Assembly (NCBI GenBank): GCA_028287035.1
Contig: JAQBQL010000201.1
Location: 1-55,941 of the forward strand
Length of the DNA stretch: 55,941 nt
Reading direction: 5' to 3'
Source: Labilithrix sp.
GTDB taxonomy: Bacteria > Myxococcota > Polyangia > Polyangiales > Polyangiaceae
The translations under genes were made by a program, and so were the position numbers. This document shows positions 26,531-38,053 of the stretch, in pieces. Every line of letters starts with the position of its first letter. Positions within the stretch are counted from its first letter, which is position 1. The notes beneath the pieces were generated by a model that was not told where the DNA came from, did not search any database, and saw nothing but the letters and a program-made list of their open reading frames with translations.

Positions 26531-27445
26531 TCACGAGGCGACGCGCGCGACGAGGGGCTGCGCGCGATCGTCGTGCCCGTCCGTCCCGCCGTCCACCAGC
26601 GCGCGGCTCACGTCCTCGAGCGAGTCGCCCATCGTCTCCATGCTGCGTAGCTCGGCGTCGTCGAGCGACGCGGCCGCGGCGCGCGCGGTGTCGACCGCGG
26701 TGATCGCCTTGCCGAGCGCCGTGACGTGCTCGGCGATGCGCTGGTCGACCATGCCGAGCACCGCATCGGCCGCGGACGGTTGACCCGCCGGTAGCGCCGG
26801 GAGCGCGGTCGTTCCGCGGGAACGCTCCAGCCGCAGGCGCGCCTCGGCGAGGCGCAGCAGGGCCTGCCAGGTCTTCTTCACGCGGACCGCCGTGGCGCGG
26901 TCGAGCGGCACGTCCTCCGCGCTGCGCCGCAGCTCGGCGCCCGACAGCAGGGCGGCGCGAGCGGGCTCGGACACGGAGCGCGCCGCGACCTCGAGGGCAT
27001 GCGCCAGCGGATCGTCCGCGTCGACGAGGAGCGGCAGCGCAGAGACGACGGCGGCCACGACCACCGCCACCGCGAGAACCGCGGGCGAGGCTCCCCCGAA
27101 GGCCCCCGAGAGAGAGCCGGCGAGCGCGCCGCCCAGCACCGCGGCCATCACGTGGATGGCGCGCCCGTTCTTCGTGCGCACGCGGGTCGTCCGCTCCGCG
27201 AAGGCGGCGGCCACGAGGAGCGCGCCCGCAGCTGCGGGAGAGACCGGCCCCAGGATCCCCGCGCCGAGGGCGCCCAGCGCGCCGGCCGTGATCGCGAGCG
27301 AGCTCGGAGCGCCGCTCGCGGCCATGGCGACGAGCACGCCGAGACACACGAGGGCGGCGGCGGAGGGCACCGGCCCGAGCCGCTGCGTGAGCGGCCCGAC
27401 CGCGAACAGCGAGGCCGCGGCGATCATGAAGGCGATCTTCTTCAT
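26531..27445 (-). CDS. Polytopic membrane protein of unknown function, partner of VWA protein
   Basis: A 304-residue protein whose ATG lies one base after the stop of the VWA gene (TGA-G-ATG). The first 155 residues contain about five or six Ala/Val/Leu/Gly-rich hydrophobic helices; the last 145 are helical, charged and probably cytosolic (with AEARLRLERSRG and QRIAEHVTALGKAITAVDTA). I do not recognise the family. The tight coupling to the VWA gene suggests that the two proteins act together at the membrane. Confidence 0.75.
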   Translation of the reverse strand: MKKIAFMIAAASLFAVGPLTQRLGPVPSAAALVCLGVLVAMAASGAPSSLAITAGALGALGAGILGPVSPAAAGALLVAAAFAERTTRVRTKNGRAIHVMAAVLGGALAGSLSGAFGGASPAVLAVAVVVAAVVSALPLLVDADDPLAHALEVAARSVSEPARAALLSGAELRRSAEDVPLDRATAVRVKKTWQALLRLAEARLRLERSRGTTALPALPAGQPSAADAVLGMVDQRIAEHVTALGKAITAVDTARAAAASLDDAELRSMETMGDSLEDVSRALVDGGTDGHDDRAQPLVARVAS

Positions 27446-27446
27446 C

Positions 27447-28874
27447 TCAGAAGCCCTTCCGCGCGAAGTTGCCGATGTCCTTCGCGGCGGCGGTCTTGGC
27501 CGCCGCCTTCCCGTCGGCGCTGCGCGGGGACACCGTTGCATAGCCGCGCTTCAAGCTTCCGTAGGCGGCGAGCTGCGAGTCCAGCGCCGTTGTCGCCGCG
27601 GGCGGCGCGATGGCACGAACCTCGGCGAGCGCCTTCTCGTTCTCGTCGGTCAGTGACGTGGCGAGTGCGACGTTTCCGGCGGCGTACGCGTCGGTGGCTT
27701 CGAGCTGGCGCCGGGAGGTGACGACGCTGGTCGCGCTGGCGAGGACCGCGCCGTCGCGCCCGGCCTCCATGTCGTCGCGGGACGAGGCCACGCCGAGCAC
27801 GAGCGACGGCGCCCTCGCCGTGGCGGTCACGCCGCCCACCGAGCTCCACGTTGCAGTCGCGCCGACGTCGAGCGCCTCGCCCTGCGACGTCGCGGACAGC
27901 TCCACGATGACGCGCCGTTCATCGCCCGCGAAGAGCGATCCGAGGGCGAGCTCGACGTCGTTCCCGCGGACCACCGCGTCCGCGCCGCTCGCTGACACGA
28001 AGCGGATGCCCGTCGGCAGCTGGAGGCGAACGCGGGCGTTCTCCACCGTCGTCTTCGCCGTCTCCTCGAGCTCACGGTGCAGGAACTGCGCGAGCGAAGC
28101 GCCGTCCTTCACGAAGGCGAAGTTGCCGTGGCCGTTCTGCGCGAGGCTACCCATGTAGCGCTCGTCGAAGTCGATGCCGATGCCCAGCGACGACACGGTG
28201 ATGCCCGAGCTGAAGCTCGTACGGGCGAGGCGCTCGGCCTCCTGGCGCGTGGTGTCGAGCCCGTCGCTCACCACCACGAGCCGTCGCACGCGTCCCCGCG
28301 CCGCCTCGTCGAGGGCGTGGATGCCGGCCGACATGCCGCTCGGGATGTTGGTGCCGCCGCCGGCGTCGAGCTGCCGGATGCGCGCCGAGAGCGCCTCGCG
28401 CACCGTGCCCACCCGGGCGAGCGGCTGGATCACCTCCGCCGAGTCCGAGTAGCGCACCACCGTGATCTCGTCGTCGTCACGCATGTCGGAGACGAGGCGC
28501 GTGACCGAGCGGCGTGCCTCCTCGATCTTCTCCCCGCTCATCGATCCCGAGGTGTCGAGCACCACCGCGATGGACAGCGGCGCGCGCGCCTGCTGTTCGC
28601 CGTTCGGCTCGTCGGCGATGACGCGCACCTCGGCGAAGAGCGACGTGGTCGAGGACGGAAGGAGGCGGGCATGGCTCAGCGAGACCATGCCGTGCGCGCC
28701 GGGGCCGGCAAAGGCAGCGGACATCTTGCCCGGCGCCAGCGGAGCGGGGCGCGCCGTCGTCTCGCCCGGGTGGGCCGAGGCCGTCGTGCGGTGGAGGACG
28801 AGGCCTCCGGTGGCGAGGACGACCGAGCACAACGCGATGCCTCGCCTCAAGCGAGGCGACATGGAAAATGACAT
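27447..28874 (-). CDS. VWA-domain protein, signal-anchored or secreted
   Basis: A 475-residue protein. N-terminal hydrophobic segment about 11-27, probably a signal or anchor. The von Willebrand factor A domain (about 98-280) has an intact metal-ion adhesion site: DTSGSMSG at 107-114 plus the GGTNIPSG Thr motif and a later VVSDGLDTT. The C-terminal 190 residues look beta-rich and then helical, as in the YfbK/Ca-activated chloride channel type of bacterial VWA proteins. A GAGGAT Shine-Dalgarno sequence lies a few bases before the ATG; an alternative ATG is 12 nt downstream. Role inferred only: metal-dependent protein binding at the cell surface. Confidence 0.85.
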   Translation of the reverse strand: MSFSMSPRLRRGIALCSVVLATGGLVLHRTTASAHPGETTARPAPLAPGKMSAAFAGPGAHGMVSLSHARLLPSSTTSLFAEVRVIADEPNGEQQARAPLSIAVVLDTSGSMSGEKIEEARRSVTRLVSDMRDDDEITVVRYSDSAEVIQPLARVGTVREALSARIRQLDAGGGTNIPSGMSAGIHALDEAARGRVRRLVVVSDGLDTTRQEAERLARTSFSSGITVSSLGIGIDFDERYMGSLAQNGHGNFAFVKDGASLAQFLHRELEETAKTTVENARVRLQLPTGIRFVSASGADAVVRGNDVELALGSLFAGDERRVIVELSATSQGEALDVGATATWSSVGGVTATARAPSLVLGVASSRDDMEAGRDGAVLASATSVVTSRRQLEATDAYAAGNVALATSLTDENEKALAEVRAIAPPAATTALDSQLAAYGSLKRGYATVSPRSADGKAAAKTAAAKDIGNFARKGF

Positions 28875-28964
28875 GAGGATCCTCGCCGGAGCAGAGTGGT
28901 GGTCACCCGCTTACGCACGTGGATCCGGATCGTTCTCCGGCGGTGAATATTTGCCGGCTGCGCC

Positions 28965-29939
28965 CTATTTGGTGACGGGCGCCTCGGTGGTGACGCCCGC
29001 GCCGTACCAGGGAGCCGCGCCGCCATCCCCGGCGGTCAGGGTCTTCACGACCGTCGCGGTGCCGGTCGCCGGATCGATCTCCGAGATGCGGCCGTTGTCC
29101 GAGAAGCCGTACGCCTTCCCGCCCCAGTACCCGAGGCCGAAGATGTCGGTCTGCTTCGTGTCGCCGAGGATGGTCTTCAGCGTGCCGGTCGCGGGGTCGA
29201 CCTCGGCGAGGAGATCGGTGCCCGTGGGGGCGCCGCCGTCCGCGGGGACGAGCTTCACGGTGAGGAACGTCCGGTTGCTCGCCTGGATGAGCGAGACGAG
29301 GTCGCCGGAGGACCGGTACTGCGGGCCGGTGGCGGAGGCGTTCAGCGTTCCGATGCGCGTCGTCGCGCCGGTCGCGGTGTCGATGCGAACGTACTCGGTG
29401 GAGTCGGAGGCCGCGGCGAGCGGCGCGTAACCGACGAGCGCCTCGCGCGTGGGATCGACGGTACCGGCGGGCACGAACGACAGGGCGTTGGGATAGGAGT
29501 CCTCGTCGAAGCCGACCGCGTGGATCTCGGTGCACGCAGCGGTGAGCGGGTCGACCTTGAGGAACCGGGAGAACGTCGTCGCGTAGACGGTGTTGGTGCG
29601 GTCGACGGCGAGGTCGACGACCACGTCGCTCGAGTCCGTCGGGTCCAGGCACGAGAACTTGCCGATCGTCTTCAGCTCGTTGGTGATGGGCTCGTAGAGG
29701 TAGAGCGTGTCCTGCGTGTGCGCGTAGATGCGGCTCGGGCTCCCGGGCGCGATGTACGTGTCCGCAACGTCCGCGTCTCCGAGCTCGTTCCCCGAGCTCG
29801 CGTCCTTCTTGGTGCTGGTGCCGCCCTCGATGAGGGGCAGCGTCGCGGGTTCGGCGGGATCCGAGCTGCAGGCGACGGCCGTGAGGATGGTCCCGGCGGC
29901 AACCGAGGCAATCAAGAAGAAGGCAAGGCGTGAACGCAT
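28965..29939 (-). CDS. Lipoprotein with beta-propeller-like repeats
   Basis: A 324-residue predicted lipoprotein (lipobox TAVAC, Cys24), with an Asp/Ser-rich spacer. From about 70 onward it shows repeated four-stranded units (LYLYEPITNELKTIGKF, RFLKVDPLTAACTEIHAV, EYVRIDTATGATTRIGTL, LLAEVDPATGTLKTILGD, RISEIDPATGTATVVKTL), each with an IDPATG-type turn, as in propeller or PQQ-like repeats. No enzymatic residues are seen. It starts 6 nt after a TAAAAT hexamer. The 90-bp gap to the VWA gene carries only a weak GC dyad. Confidence 0.75.
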   Translation of the reverse strand: MRSRLAFFLIASVAAGTILTAVACSSDPAEPATLPLIEGGTSTKKDASSGNELGDADVADTYIAPGSPSRIYAHTQDTLYLYEPITNELKTIGKFSCLDPTDSSDVVVDLAVDRTNTVYATTFSRFLKVDPLTAACTEIHAVGFDEDSYPNALSFVPAGTVDPTREALVGYAPLAAASDSTEYVRIDTATGATTRIGTLNASATGPQYRSSGDLVSLIQASNRTFLTVKLVPADGGAPTGTDLLAEVDPATGTLKTILGDTKQTDIFGLGYWGGKAYGFSDNGRISEIDPATGTATVVKTLTAGDGGAAPWYGAGVTTEAPVTK

Positions 29940-29945
29940 GGCCAG

Positions 29946-29951
29946 ATTTTA
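29946..29951 (-). promoter_or_regulatory. -10-like TAAAAT before the propeller-like lipoprotein gene
   Basis: TAAAAT on the minus strand ends 6 nt before the ATG at 29939; this is the closest match to a sigma-70 -10 box in the set. Confidence 0.6.
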
Positions 29952-30034
29952 CGCCAGGGACGCAGCCCGAGCCACGTGCTCGACCAAATGGCTGCGGCCG
30001 GCGCTTTCCTGCGGCGAGGCCGCGGGCTGCGGTC

Positions 30035-30040
30035 TAGGTT
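30035..30040 (+). promoter_or_regulatory. -10-like TAGGTT before the gene at 30051
   Basis: TAGGTT ends 10 nt before the ATG at 30051. Confidence 0.45.
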
Positions 30041-30050
30041 GGCGCCCGCC

Positions 30051-30818
30051 ATGGATCTTCGTTCTGTCGTCGTCGGGATCGTCAGTGCGTCGCTCGGTAC
30101 GGCCGTCACGGTGGGGCTGCTCGCCGGCATGCCTTCGTGCGTGGACGAGAAGGCACGCTTCGCCGTGAACCATGCGCCGGGCTTCGACACGAACGGCGCG
30201 AAGGTGTCGGTGCTCGGCGTGTTCCGCGACGGCCGCATGAACCCCGAGACGTGGGACGACATGGCGCCTCGCTTCCGTGGCGCGCTCCGCGGCGAGACGT
30301 GCGACATCGCCGTGAGCAACGCGCTCCGCACGCTGAACCCGCCCGTGTTCGGCGCGGTCGACGACGTCGCGCGCAGCTCCGGCATCAACGACGCGCTGAT
30401 CGAGCAGTTCGCGGCCGCCGCCACGGGCGACACCATCCTCGTCTTCGTGATCGCGGGCAAGCCGCCGCTCTCCGACGCGGGCATCACCGCCGGGAACCTG
30501 AGCGATCCGCAGTCCATCAACGGCCCGGGCGGGCGATCCCCGCCCGGCCATCGCGGAGGACCGGGCGGCGGCGCCACGACGATGCCGGGCATCTACAACA
30601 CCGGCCGCGGCGCCTTCGAGGTGACCGCCGTTCTCTACTCGAAGCCGCAGCACGCCTCCGTCGGCACCATCCAGATGTCCTACGGCGGCGCCAGCGAAGC
30701 GGAGGCGTACGGCAAGTTCGCCGACCGTCTCGCGGTCACGTTCCCGAACGCCACGTGCGCCGGCTGGAACGCGGACCTCGCCCTCGACCCAGCAAAGATC
30801 GAGCAGCTGAAGGAGTAA
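30051..30818 (+). CDS. Secreted or anchored hypothetical protein
   Basis: A 255-residue protein with an N-terminal hydrophobic segment (about 4-26, SVVVGIVSASLGTAVTVGLLAG) followed by SCVDEK; a lipobox is not convincing. Two low-similarity alpha/beta regions flank a Gly/Pro/Arg-rich loop (about 160-185, NGPGGRSPPGHRGGPGGG). The first holds ISVSNALRTL-like helices and a TGDTILVFVIAGKPPL strand; the second has AFEVTAVLYSKPQHASVGTI. I do not recognise a family. Longer readings upstream would remove the hydrophobic start. It is followed by the inverted-repeat array. Confidence 0.7.
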   Translation: MDLRSVVVGIVSASLGTAVTVGLLAGMPSCVDEKARFAVNHAPGFDTNGAKVSVLGVFRDGRMNPETWDDMAPRFRGALRGETCDIAVSNALRTLNPPVFGAVDDVARSSGINDALIEQFAAAATGDTILVFVIAGKPPLSDAGITAGNLSDPQSINGPGGRSPPGHRGGPGGGATTMPGIYNTGRGAFEVTAVLYSKPQHASVGTIQMSYGGASEAEAYGKFADRLAVTFPNATCAGWNADLALDPAKIEQLKE

Positions 30819-30836
30819 CGCGCGCCTCTCGGCAAG

Positions 30837-31226
30837 TCGTTCGGATCCCTCACGTTCCGCGCGCTCCCCGGCGTCCGTCGCGGGCCGGAAATCGTTCGGA
30901 TCCCTCACGGTCCCCGCGCTCCCCGGCGTCCCACGCGGGCCGGAATCGTTCGGATCCCTCACGGTCCGCCACCGAGCTCGCGATGGTGAGGGATCCGAAC
31001 GAGTTTTGACCCCGCGGTCTCCCCCGCGCGGCGGGTGACCGTGAGGGATCCGAACGAGTTTCCACTCCCCGCTCCCCCCACGCGGCCTGCCGACCGTGAG
31101 GGATCCGAACGAGTTTCCACTCCCCGCTCCCTCCGCGCGGCGGGGCGACCACGAGGGATCCGAACGAGTTTCCACGCCCCCGCTCCCCCGCGCGGGGTGG
31201 CGAACGTGAGGGATCCGAACGAGTTT
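30837..31226. repeat. Bipartite inverted array of 55-bp repeats, BIME-like
   Basis: Eight copies of one motif fill the convergent gap between the gene ending at 30818 and the FKBP gene. Three copies read TCGTTCGGATCCCTCACG, starting at 30837, 30892 and 30946; five read the other way (GTGAGGGATCCGAACGAG), starting at 30986, 31041, 31096, 31151 (first bases altered) and 31206. Spacing is 55 or 54 bp within each arm and drops to 40 bp where the orientation flips, leaving a 22-bp centre. The GC-rich spacers are related but not identical, several with short palindromes such as CCCCGCGCGGGG. The whole can fold as a large cruciform or RNA hairpin. The copies read open in several frames but show no start, no coding bias and no relatives nearby, so I treat the region as non-coding. 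Confidence 0.9.
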
Positions 31227-31261
31227 CCGCCCCCGGTCCTGCGAGGGCGCAGAACGACGAA

Positions 31262-31291
31262 GAGGCCGATGCGACGCGTCGCACCGGCCTC
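31262..31291. terminator. Probable bidirectional stem-loop between convergent genes
   Basis: A 30-bp near-perfect palindrome: GAGGCCG (31262-31268) pairs with CGGCCTC (31285-31291) around a self-complementary GCGACGCGTCGC core, with a single mismatch. It lies 31 nt past the FKBP stop codon (minus strand) and at the end of the repeat array. There is no clear U-tract, so termination is inferred from position. Confidence 0.5.
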
Positions 31292-31322
31292 CTCCGGGAC
31301 CTGCAAGCGCCCCCGCGAGGGC

Positions 31323-31649
31323 TCAGCCGACCTTCAGCAGCTCCACCTCGAACACGAGCGTCGAGCTCGGCGGGATGGCGCCCGGGAAGCCGCGGTCGCC
31401 GTAGGCGAGCTCCGGCGGGATCGTGAGCTTGCGGAGCCCGCCGACCTTCATGCCCTGGACGCCCTGGTCCCAGCCCTTGATGACCTGGCCGCCGCCGAGC
31501 GCGAACGTGAAGCCCTGCCCGCGATCGCGCGAGCTGTCGAACTTCTTCCCGTCCATCAGGGTGCCCACGTAGTGGACCGTGACGCTCTGGCCCTTCGTCG
31601 CCTCGGCGCCGTCACCGACCTTGAGGTCCTCGATCTTCAAATCAGCCAT
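31323..31649 (-). CDS. FKBP-type peptidyl-prolyl cis-trans isomerase
   Basis: A 108-residue single-domain FKBP, without signal peptide and so cytosolic. It catalyses proline isomerisation in folding proteins. Family landmarks: [16 protein letters not shown] (about 25-40), [19 protein letters not shown] (about 49-67) and [25 protein letters not shown] (about 82-106), with the aromatic pocket residues present. It follows the aconitase gene by 26 nt with a good GGAGAAGGG ribosome binding site, so the two form an operon. Confidence 0.95.
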   Translation of the reverse strand: MADLKIEDLKVGDGAEATKGQSVTVHYVGTLMDGKKFDSSRDRGQGFTFALGGGQVIKGWDQGVQGMKVGGLRKLTIPPELAYGDRGFPGAIPPSSTLVFEVELLKVG

Positions 31650-31675
31650 TGTTCGTTACCCTTCTCCGGAGTTGC

Positions 31676-34417
<2,742 letters not shown>

Positions 34418-34426
34418 CGGGCGCGG

Positions 34427-34432
34427 AATATA
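34427..34432 (-). promoter_or_regulatory. -10-like TATATT before acnA
   Basis: TATATT on the minus strand ends 9 nt before the ATG at 34417. Confidence 0.6.
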
Positions 34433-34489
34433 GGCGCGCCGGACGGGGCGCGGCAATGGTCTGGCAGCCCGGTTCCGCGGGTTGTGTGC

Positions 34490-34495
34490 TACCGT
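34490..34495 (+). promoter_or_regulatory. -10-like TACCGT before the vapB-like gene
   Basis: TACCGT, preceded by TGC (extended -10 form), ends 6 nt before the ATG at 34502. Confidence 0.5.
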
Positions 34496-34501
34496 GCCAG
34501 T

Positions 34502-34768
34502 ATGCGGCGAGGACGCACGAAGACCACGAGCTTCTCCCTCGACGACGCGACCCTGAGGGACCTGAAGGCGCTCGCGGCCAGGCGCCACAAGGGCAACGTC
34601 TCGGCGCTCCTCGCGGAGGTCGCGAGCCGCGAGGCGAAGTTCGCGGCCGCCGATCTCTTCTTCACCAAGTACGGCTTCGCTCCGCCGTCCGACGAGGCGC
34701 TCGAGAAGATCGAGGCCGAGTGGCGCGGCGAGGGCGCAGCGAAGAGGCCGCGGCGCCGGCCGACCTGA
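34502..34768 (+). CDS. VapB-type antitoxin (ribbon-helix-helix)
   Basis: An 88-residue protein. The N-terminus ([20 protein letters not shown]) fits a ribbon-helix-helix DNA-binding domain, where a short strand and two helices form a dimer that represses its own operon. The C-terminal half ([20 protein letters not shown]) is charged and would wrap the toxin. It is followed 4 nt later by a PIN-domain gene, as in VapBC modules. An autoregulatory operator would be expected around 34480-34500 but no clear palindrome is visible there. Confidence 0.82.
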   Translation: MRRGRTKTTSFSLDDATLRDLKALAARRHKGNVSALLAEVASREAKFAAADLFFTKYGFAPPSDEALEKIEAEWRGEGAAKRPRRRPT

Positions 34769-34772
34769 ACGC

Positions 34773-35147
34773 ATGACCTTCACGTTCGACACCGGCATGC
34801 TGGTCGCCATCGAGCGGCAGCGCCCGCGCGCCGTCGAGGTGTTCCACGCCATCGTGCGTCGGGGATATCTGCCGATCGTGCCCGCGATCGTCTACGCCGA
34901 GTGGTGGCGCGGGCGTGCCGGCATCGCGCAGGACCTCGCTGCGGCGGTCGTGATCGAGGACCTCACCGCGCCCGTGGCGCGCCTCGCCGGGGAGGCGCTC
35001 GCGTCGGTGCGCGCCGTCTCGGTGGGCGATGCGATCGTCATGGCCTCGGCGGCGCTGCGCGGCGGCGGGGTCGTGTACTCGTCGGACTACGTCGACCTGT
35101 CGGCGCTGCAGCGCTTCTTCCCGATGGTCCGCGTGCTGCGGACCTGA
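34773..35147 (+). CDS. VapC-type PIN-domain toxin (ribonuclease)
   Basis: A 124-residue PIN-domain protein. The acidic metal-binding residues can be matched: Asp6 (TFDTGML), Glu43 (YAEWWRG), Asp86 ([10 protein letters not shown]) and Asp105 or Asp108 (YSSDYVD), so the nuclease is likely active. VapC toxins cleave tRNA or rRNA and are held inactive by the adjacent antitoxin. It converges with fumC, whose stop is 7 nt away. Confidence 0.85.
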   Translation: MTFTFDTGMLVAIERQRPRAVEVFHAIVRRGYLPIVPAIVYAEWWRGRAGIAQDLAAAVVIEDLTAPVARLAGEALASVRAVSVGDAIVMASAALRGGGVVYSSDYVDLSALQRFFPMVRVLRT

Positions 35148-35154
35148 ACGCGCC

Positions 35155-36546
<1,392 letters not shown>

Positions 36547-36573
36547 TCTCCGGGGATAGCACTTGCGAAAGGC

Positions 36574-37473
36574 ATGATCGCGAGCGATCGTGTGCCGCGA
36601 ATGAGCAGCCCCACCTCTTCGATGCTGAAGGACGTTCCGCTCTTCGCGTTGCTCGACGAGCACGAGCGCGCGCTCCTCGCCGAGCGCGTCGAACAGGTGA
36701 GCTTCGCCAGCGGAGAGGTCATCTTCAACGTCGGCGACCCGGGCGACTCGATGTACATCGTCACCGAGGGCGAGGTCGTGCTCTCGATCAAGACCAAGAC
36801 GGGCGAGGAGATGTTCTTCGAGAGCCCCGGTCCGGGAGACTTCTTCGGCGAGATCTCCCTGCTCGACGAGGGGCCGCGCACCGCGACGGCGACGGCGAAG
36901 ACCCCGGTGCGCGCCATCGAGGTCGACCGCGGCGATCTCGACGAGCTGTTCCGCCTCCAGCCGGCGTCCGCCATGGATCTCCTCGCGGCGACGGGCCGGC
37001 GCCTCCGCCACAACGCGATGCTCATCCGCAACGCGGCGACCCGCAACGTCAACGACACCGAGATCGACACCCGGTCGCGCGTGATGAAGGTCGCCGACTG
37101 GATCGCCGCCTTCTCGGGCAGCCTCACGTTCCTCTTCCTTCATCTCGGCGCCTTTGCGGTCTGGATCGTGCTCAATGTGCACCTGTTGCCGATTGGCAAC
37201 TTCGATCCGTTCCCGTTCGGATTCCTGACGCTGGTGGTCTCCCTCGAGGCGATCATCCTCAGCGTCTTCGTCCTCCTCAGCCAGAACCGTCAGGTCGCGC
37301 GCGACAAGGTTCGCGGCGACATCGAGTACGACGTGAACCTGAAGAGCGAGATGGAGATCGCCCACATGCACGAGAAGGTCGACACCATCTATACCAACCT
37401 GATGCTGCGCCTCGACCGGATGGAGAAGAAGCTCCACCCGGCCGACAAGCAGCCCGCGTCACAAAGGCTCTGA
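36574..37473 (+). CDS. Cyclic-nucleotide-binding domain / DUF1003 membrane protein
   Basis: A 299-residue protein (290 if the ATG at 36601 is used; neither start has a good ribosome binding site). Residues about 18-135 are a CAP-family cyclic-nucleotide-binding domain ([18 protein letters not shown], then [23 protein letters not shown]). This phosphate-binding-cassette-like block has FGEISLL and PRTATA, so ligand binding is plausible. The second half (about 160-270) is DUF1003: two transmembrane helices with the polar [23 protein letters not shown] core, then a charged coiled tail. Its stop overlaps the next start (TGATG), so it heads a three-gene run. Confidence 0.9.
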   Translation: MIASDRVPRMSSPTSSMLKDVPLFALLDEHERALLAERVEQVSFASGEVIFNVGDPGDSMYIVTEGEVVLSIKTKTGEEMFFESPGPGDFFGEISLLDEGPRTATATAKTPVRAIEVDRGDLDELFRLQPASAMDLLAATGRRLRHNAMLIRNAATRNVNDTEIDTRSRVMKVADWIAAFSGSLTFLFLHLGAFAVWIVLNVHLLPIGNFDPFPFGFLTLVVSLEAIILSVFVLLSQNRQVARDKVRGDIEYDVNLKSEMEIAHMHEKVDTIYTNLMLRLDRMEKKLHPADKQPASQRL

Positions 37474-38048
37474 TGAACATCGCAGCATTGATCCTCGCCG
37501 CCTCGCTCTTCGCCCAGGCCAAGGCGGCCGCGCCCGCCGGAGCCGCGAAGCCCGTCCTGCTCGACGGCGTCGTTGCCGTCGTCGAGGACGTCACCTTCTT
37601 CCGCTCCGACGTCGCGCAGCGGCTCCGTCACATCGAGTCGAAGCTCTCGAAGGACGCGACGGAGCGGCGCGCGCAGCAGAAGGAGCTGTCACGCCAGATC
37701 GTGCGGAAGCTCATCGAGGAGGTCCTGATCTCGAAGGACTGCGCCCGCATGCGTCTCGAGGTCGGGGACGCCGAGGTCGCGCAGGGCATCGCCACGGTCG
37801 CGCGGACCAACAAGCTCGATCCCAAGCAGCTCGAGGCCGAGGTCGTGAGCGCGGGCTACTCGCCCGAGGAGTATCGCGAGGAGATCCGCCACGAGATCCT
37901 CGAGCAGAAGTGGCTGCTCGTGCGGTCGGCCGGCAAGGTCGATCGCGCGAAGCTGACCGACCCGGCTGCGCTCGACGCCGCCTTCGAGAAACAGCGCGAG
38001 CTCCTCCTGAACGAGCTCCGCGCCCACGCCTACATCGAGGTCCGCTGA
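37473..38048 (+). CDS. SurA N-terminal-like periplasmic chaperone, no parvulin domain
   Basis: A 191-residue protein whose ATG overlaps the previous stop by one base. Signal peptide about 1-19 (cleavage near AKAAAPA). The rest matches the SurA N-terminal chaperone region: LDGVVAVVEDVTFFRSDVAQR (cf. VDKVVAVVNNDVITQSEL) and SRQIVRKLIEEVLISKDCARM (cf. LDQLIDQQLQLQLA). SurA escorts unfolded outer-membrane proteins; here no PpiC domain follows, so it may be chaperone-only. It is followed 5 nt later by a POTRA lipoprotein, which supports a role in outer-membrane protein assembly. Confidence 0.8.
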   Translation: MNIAALILAASLFAQAKAAAPAGAAKPVLLDGVVAVVEDVTFFRSDVAQRLRHIESKLSKDATERRAQQKELSRQIVRKLIEEVLISKDCARMRLEVGDAEVAQGIATVARTNKLDPKQLEAEVVSAGYSPEEYREEIRHEILEQKWLLVRSAGKVDRAKLTDPAALDAAFEKQRELLLNELRAHAYIEVR

Positions 38049-38053
38049 TCATC

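Noticed and set aside
30837..31226. CRISPR array
   Set aside because: The spacers between repeats resemble each other, the repeats switch orientation in the middle, and no cas genes are present.
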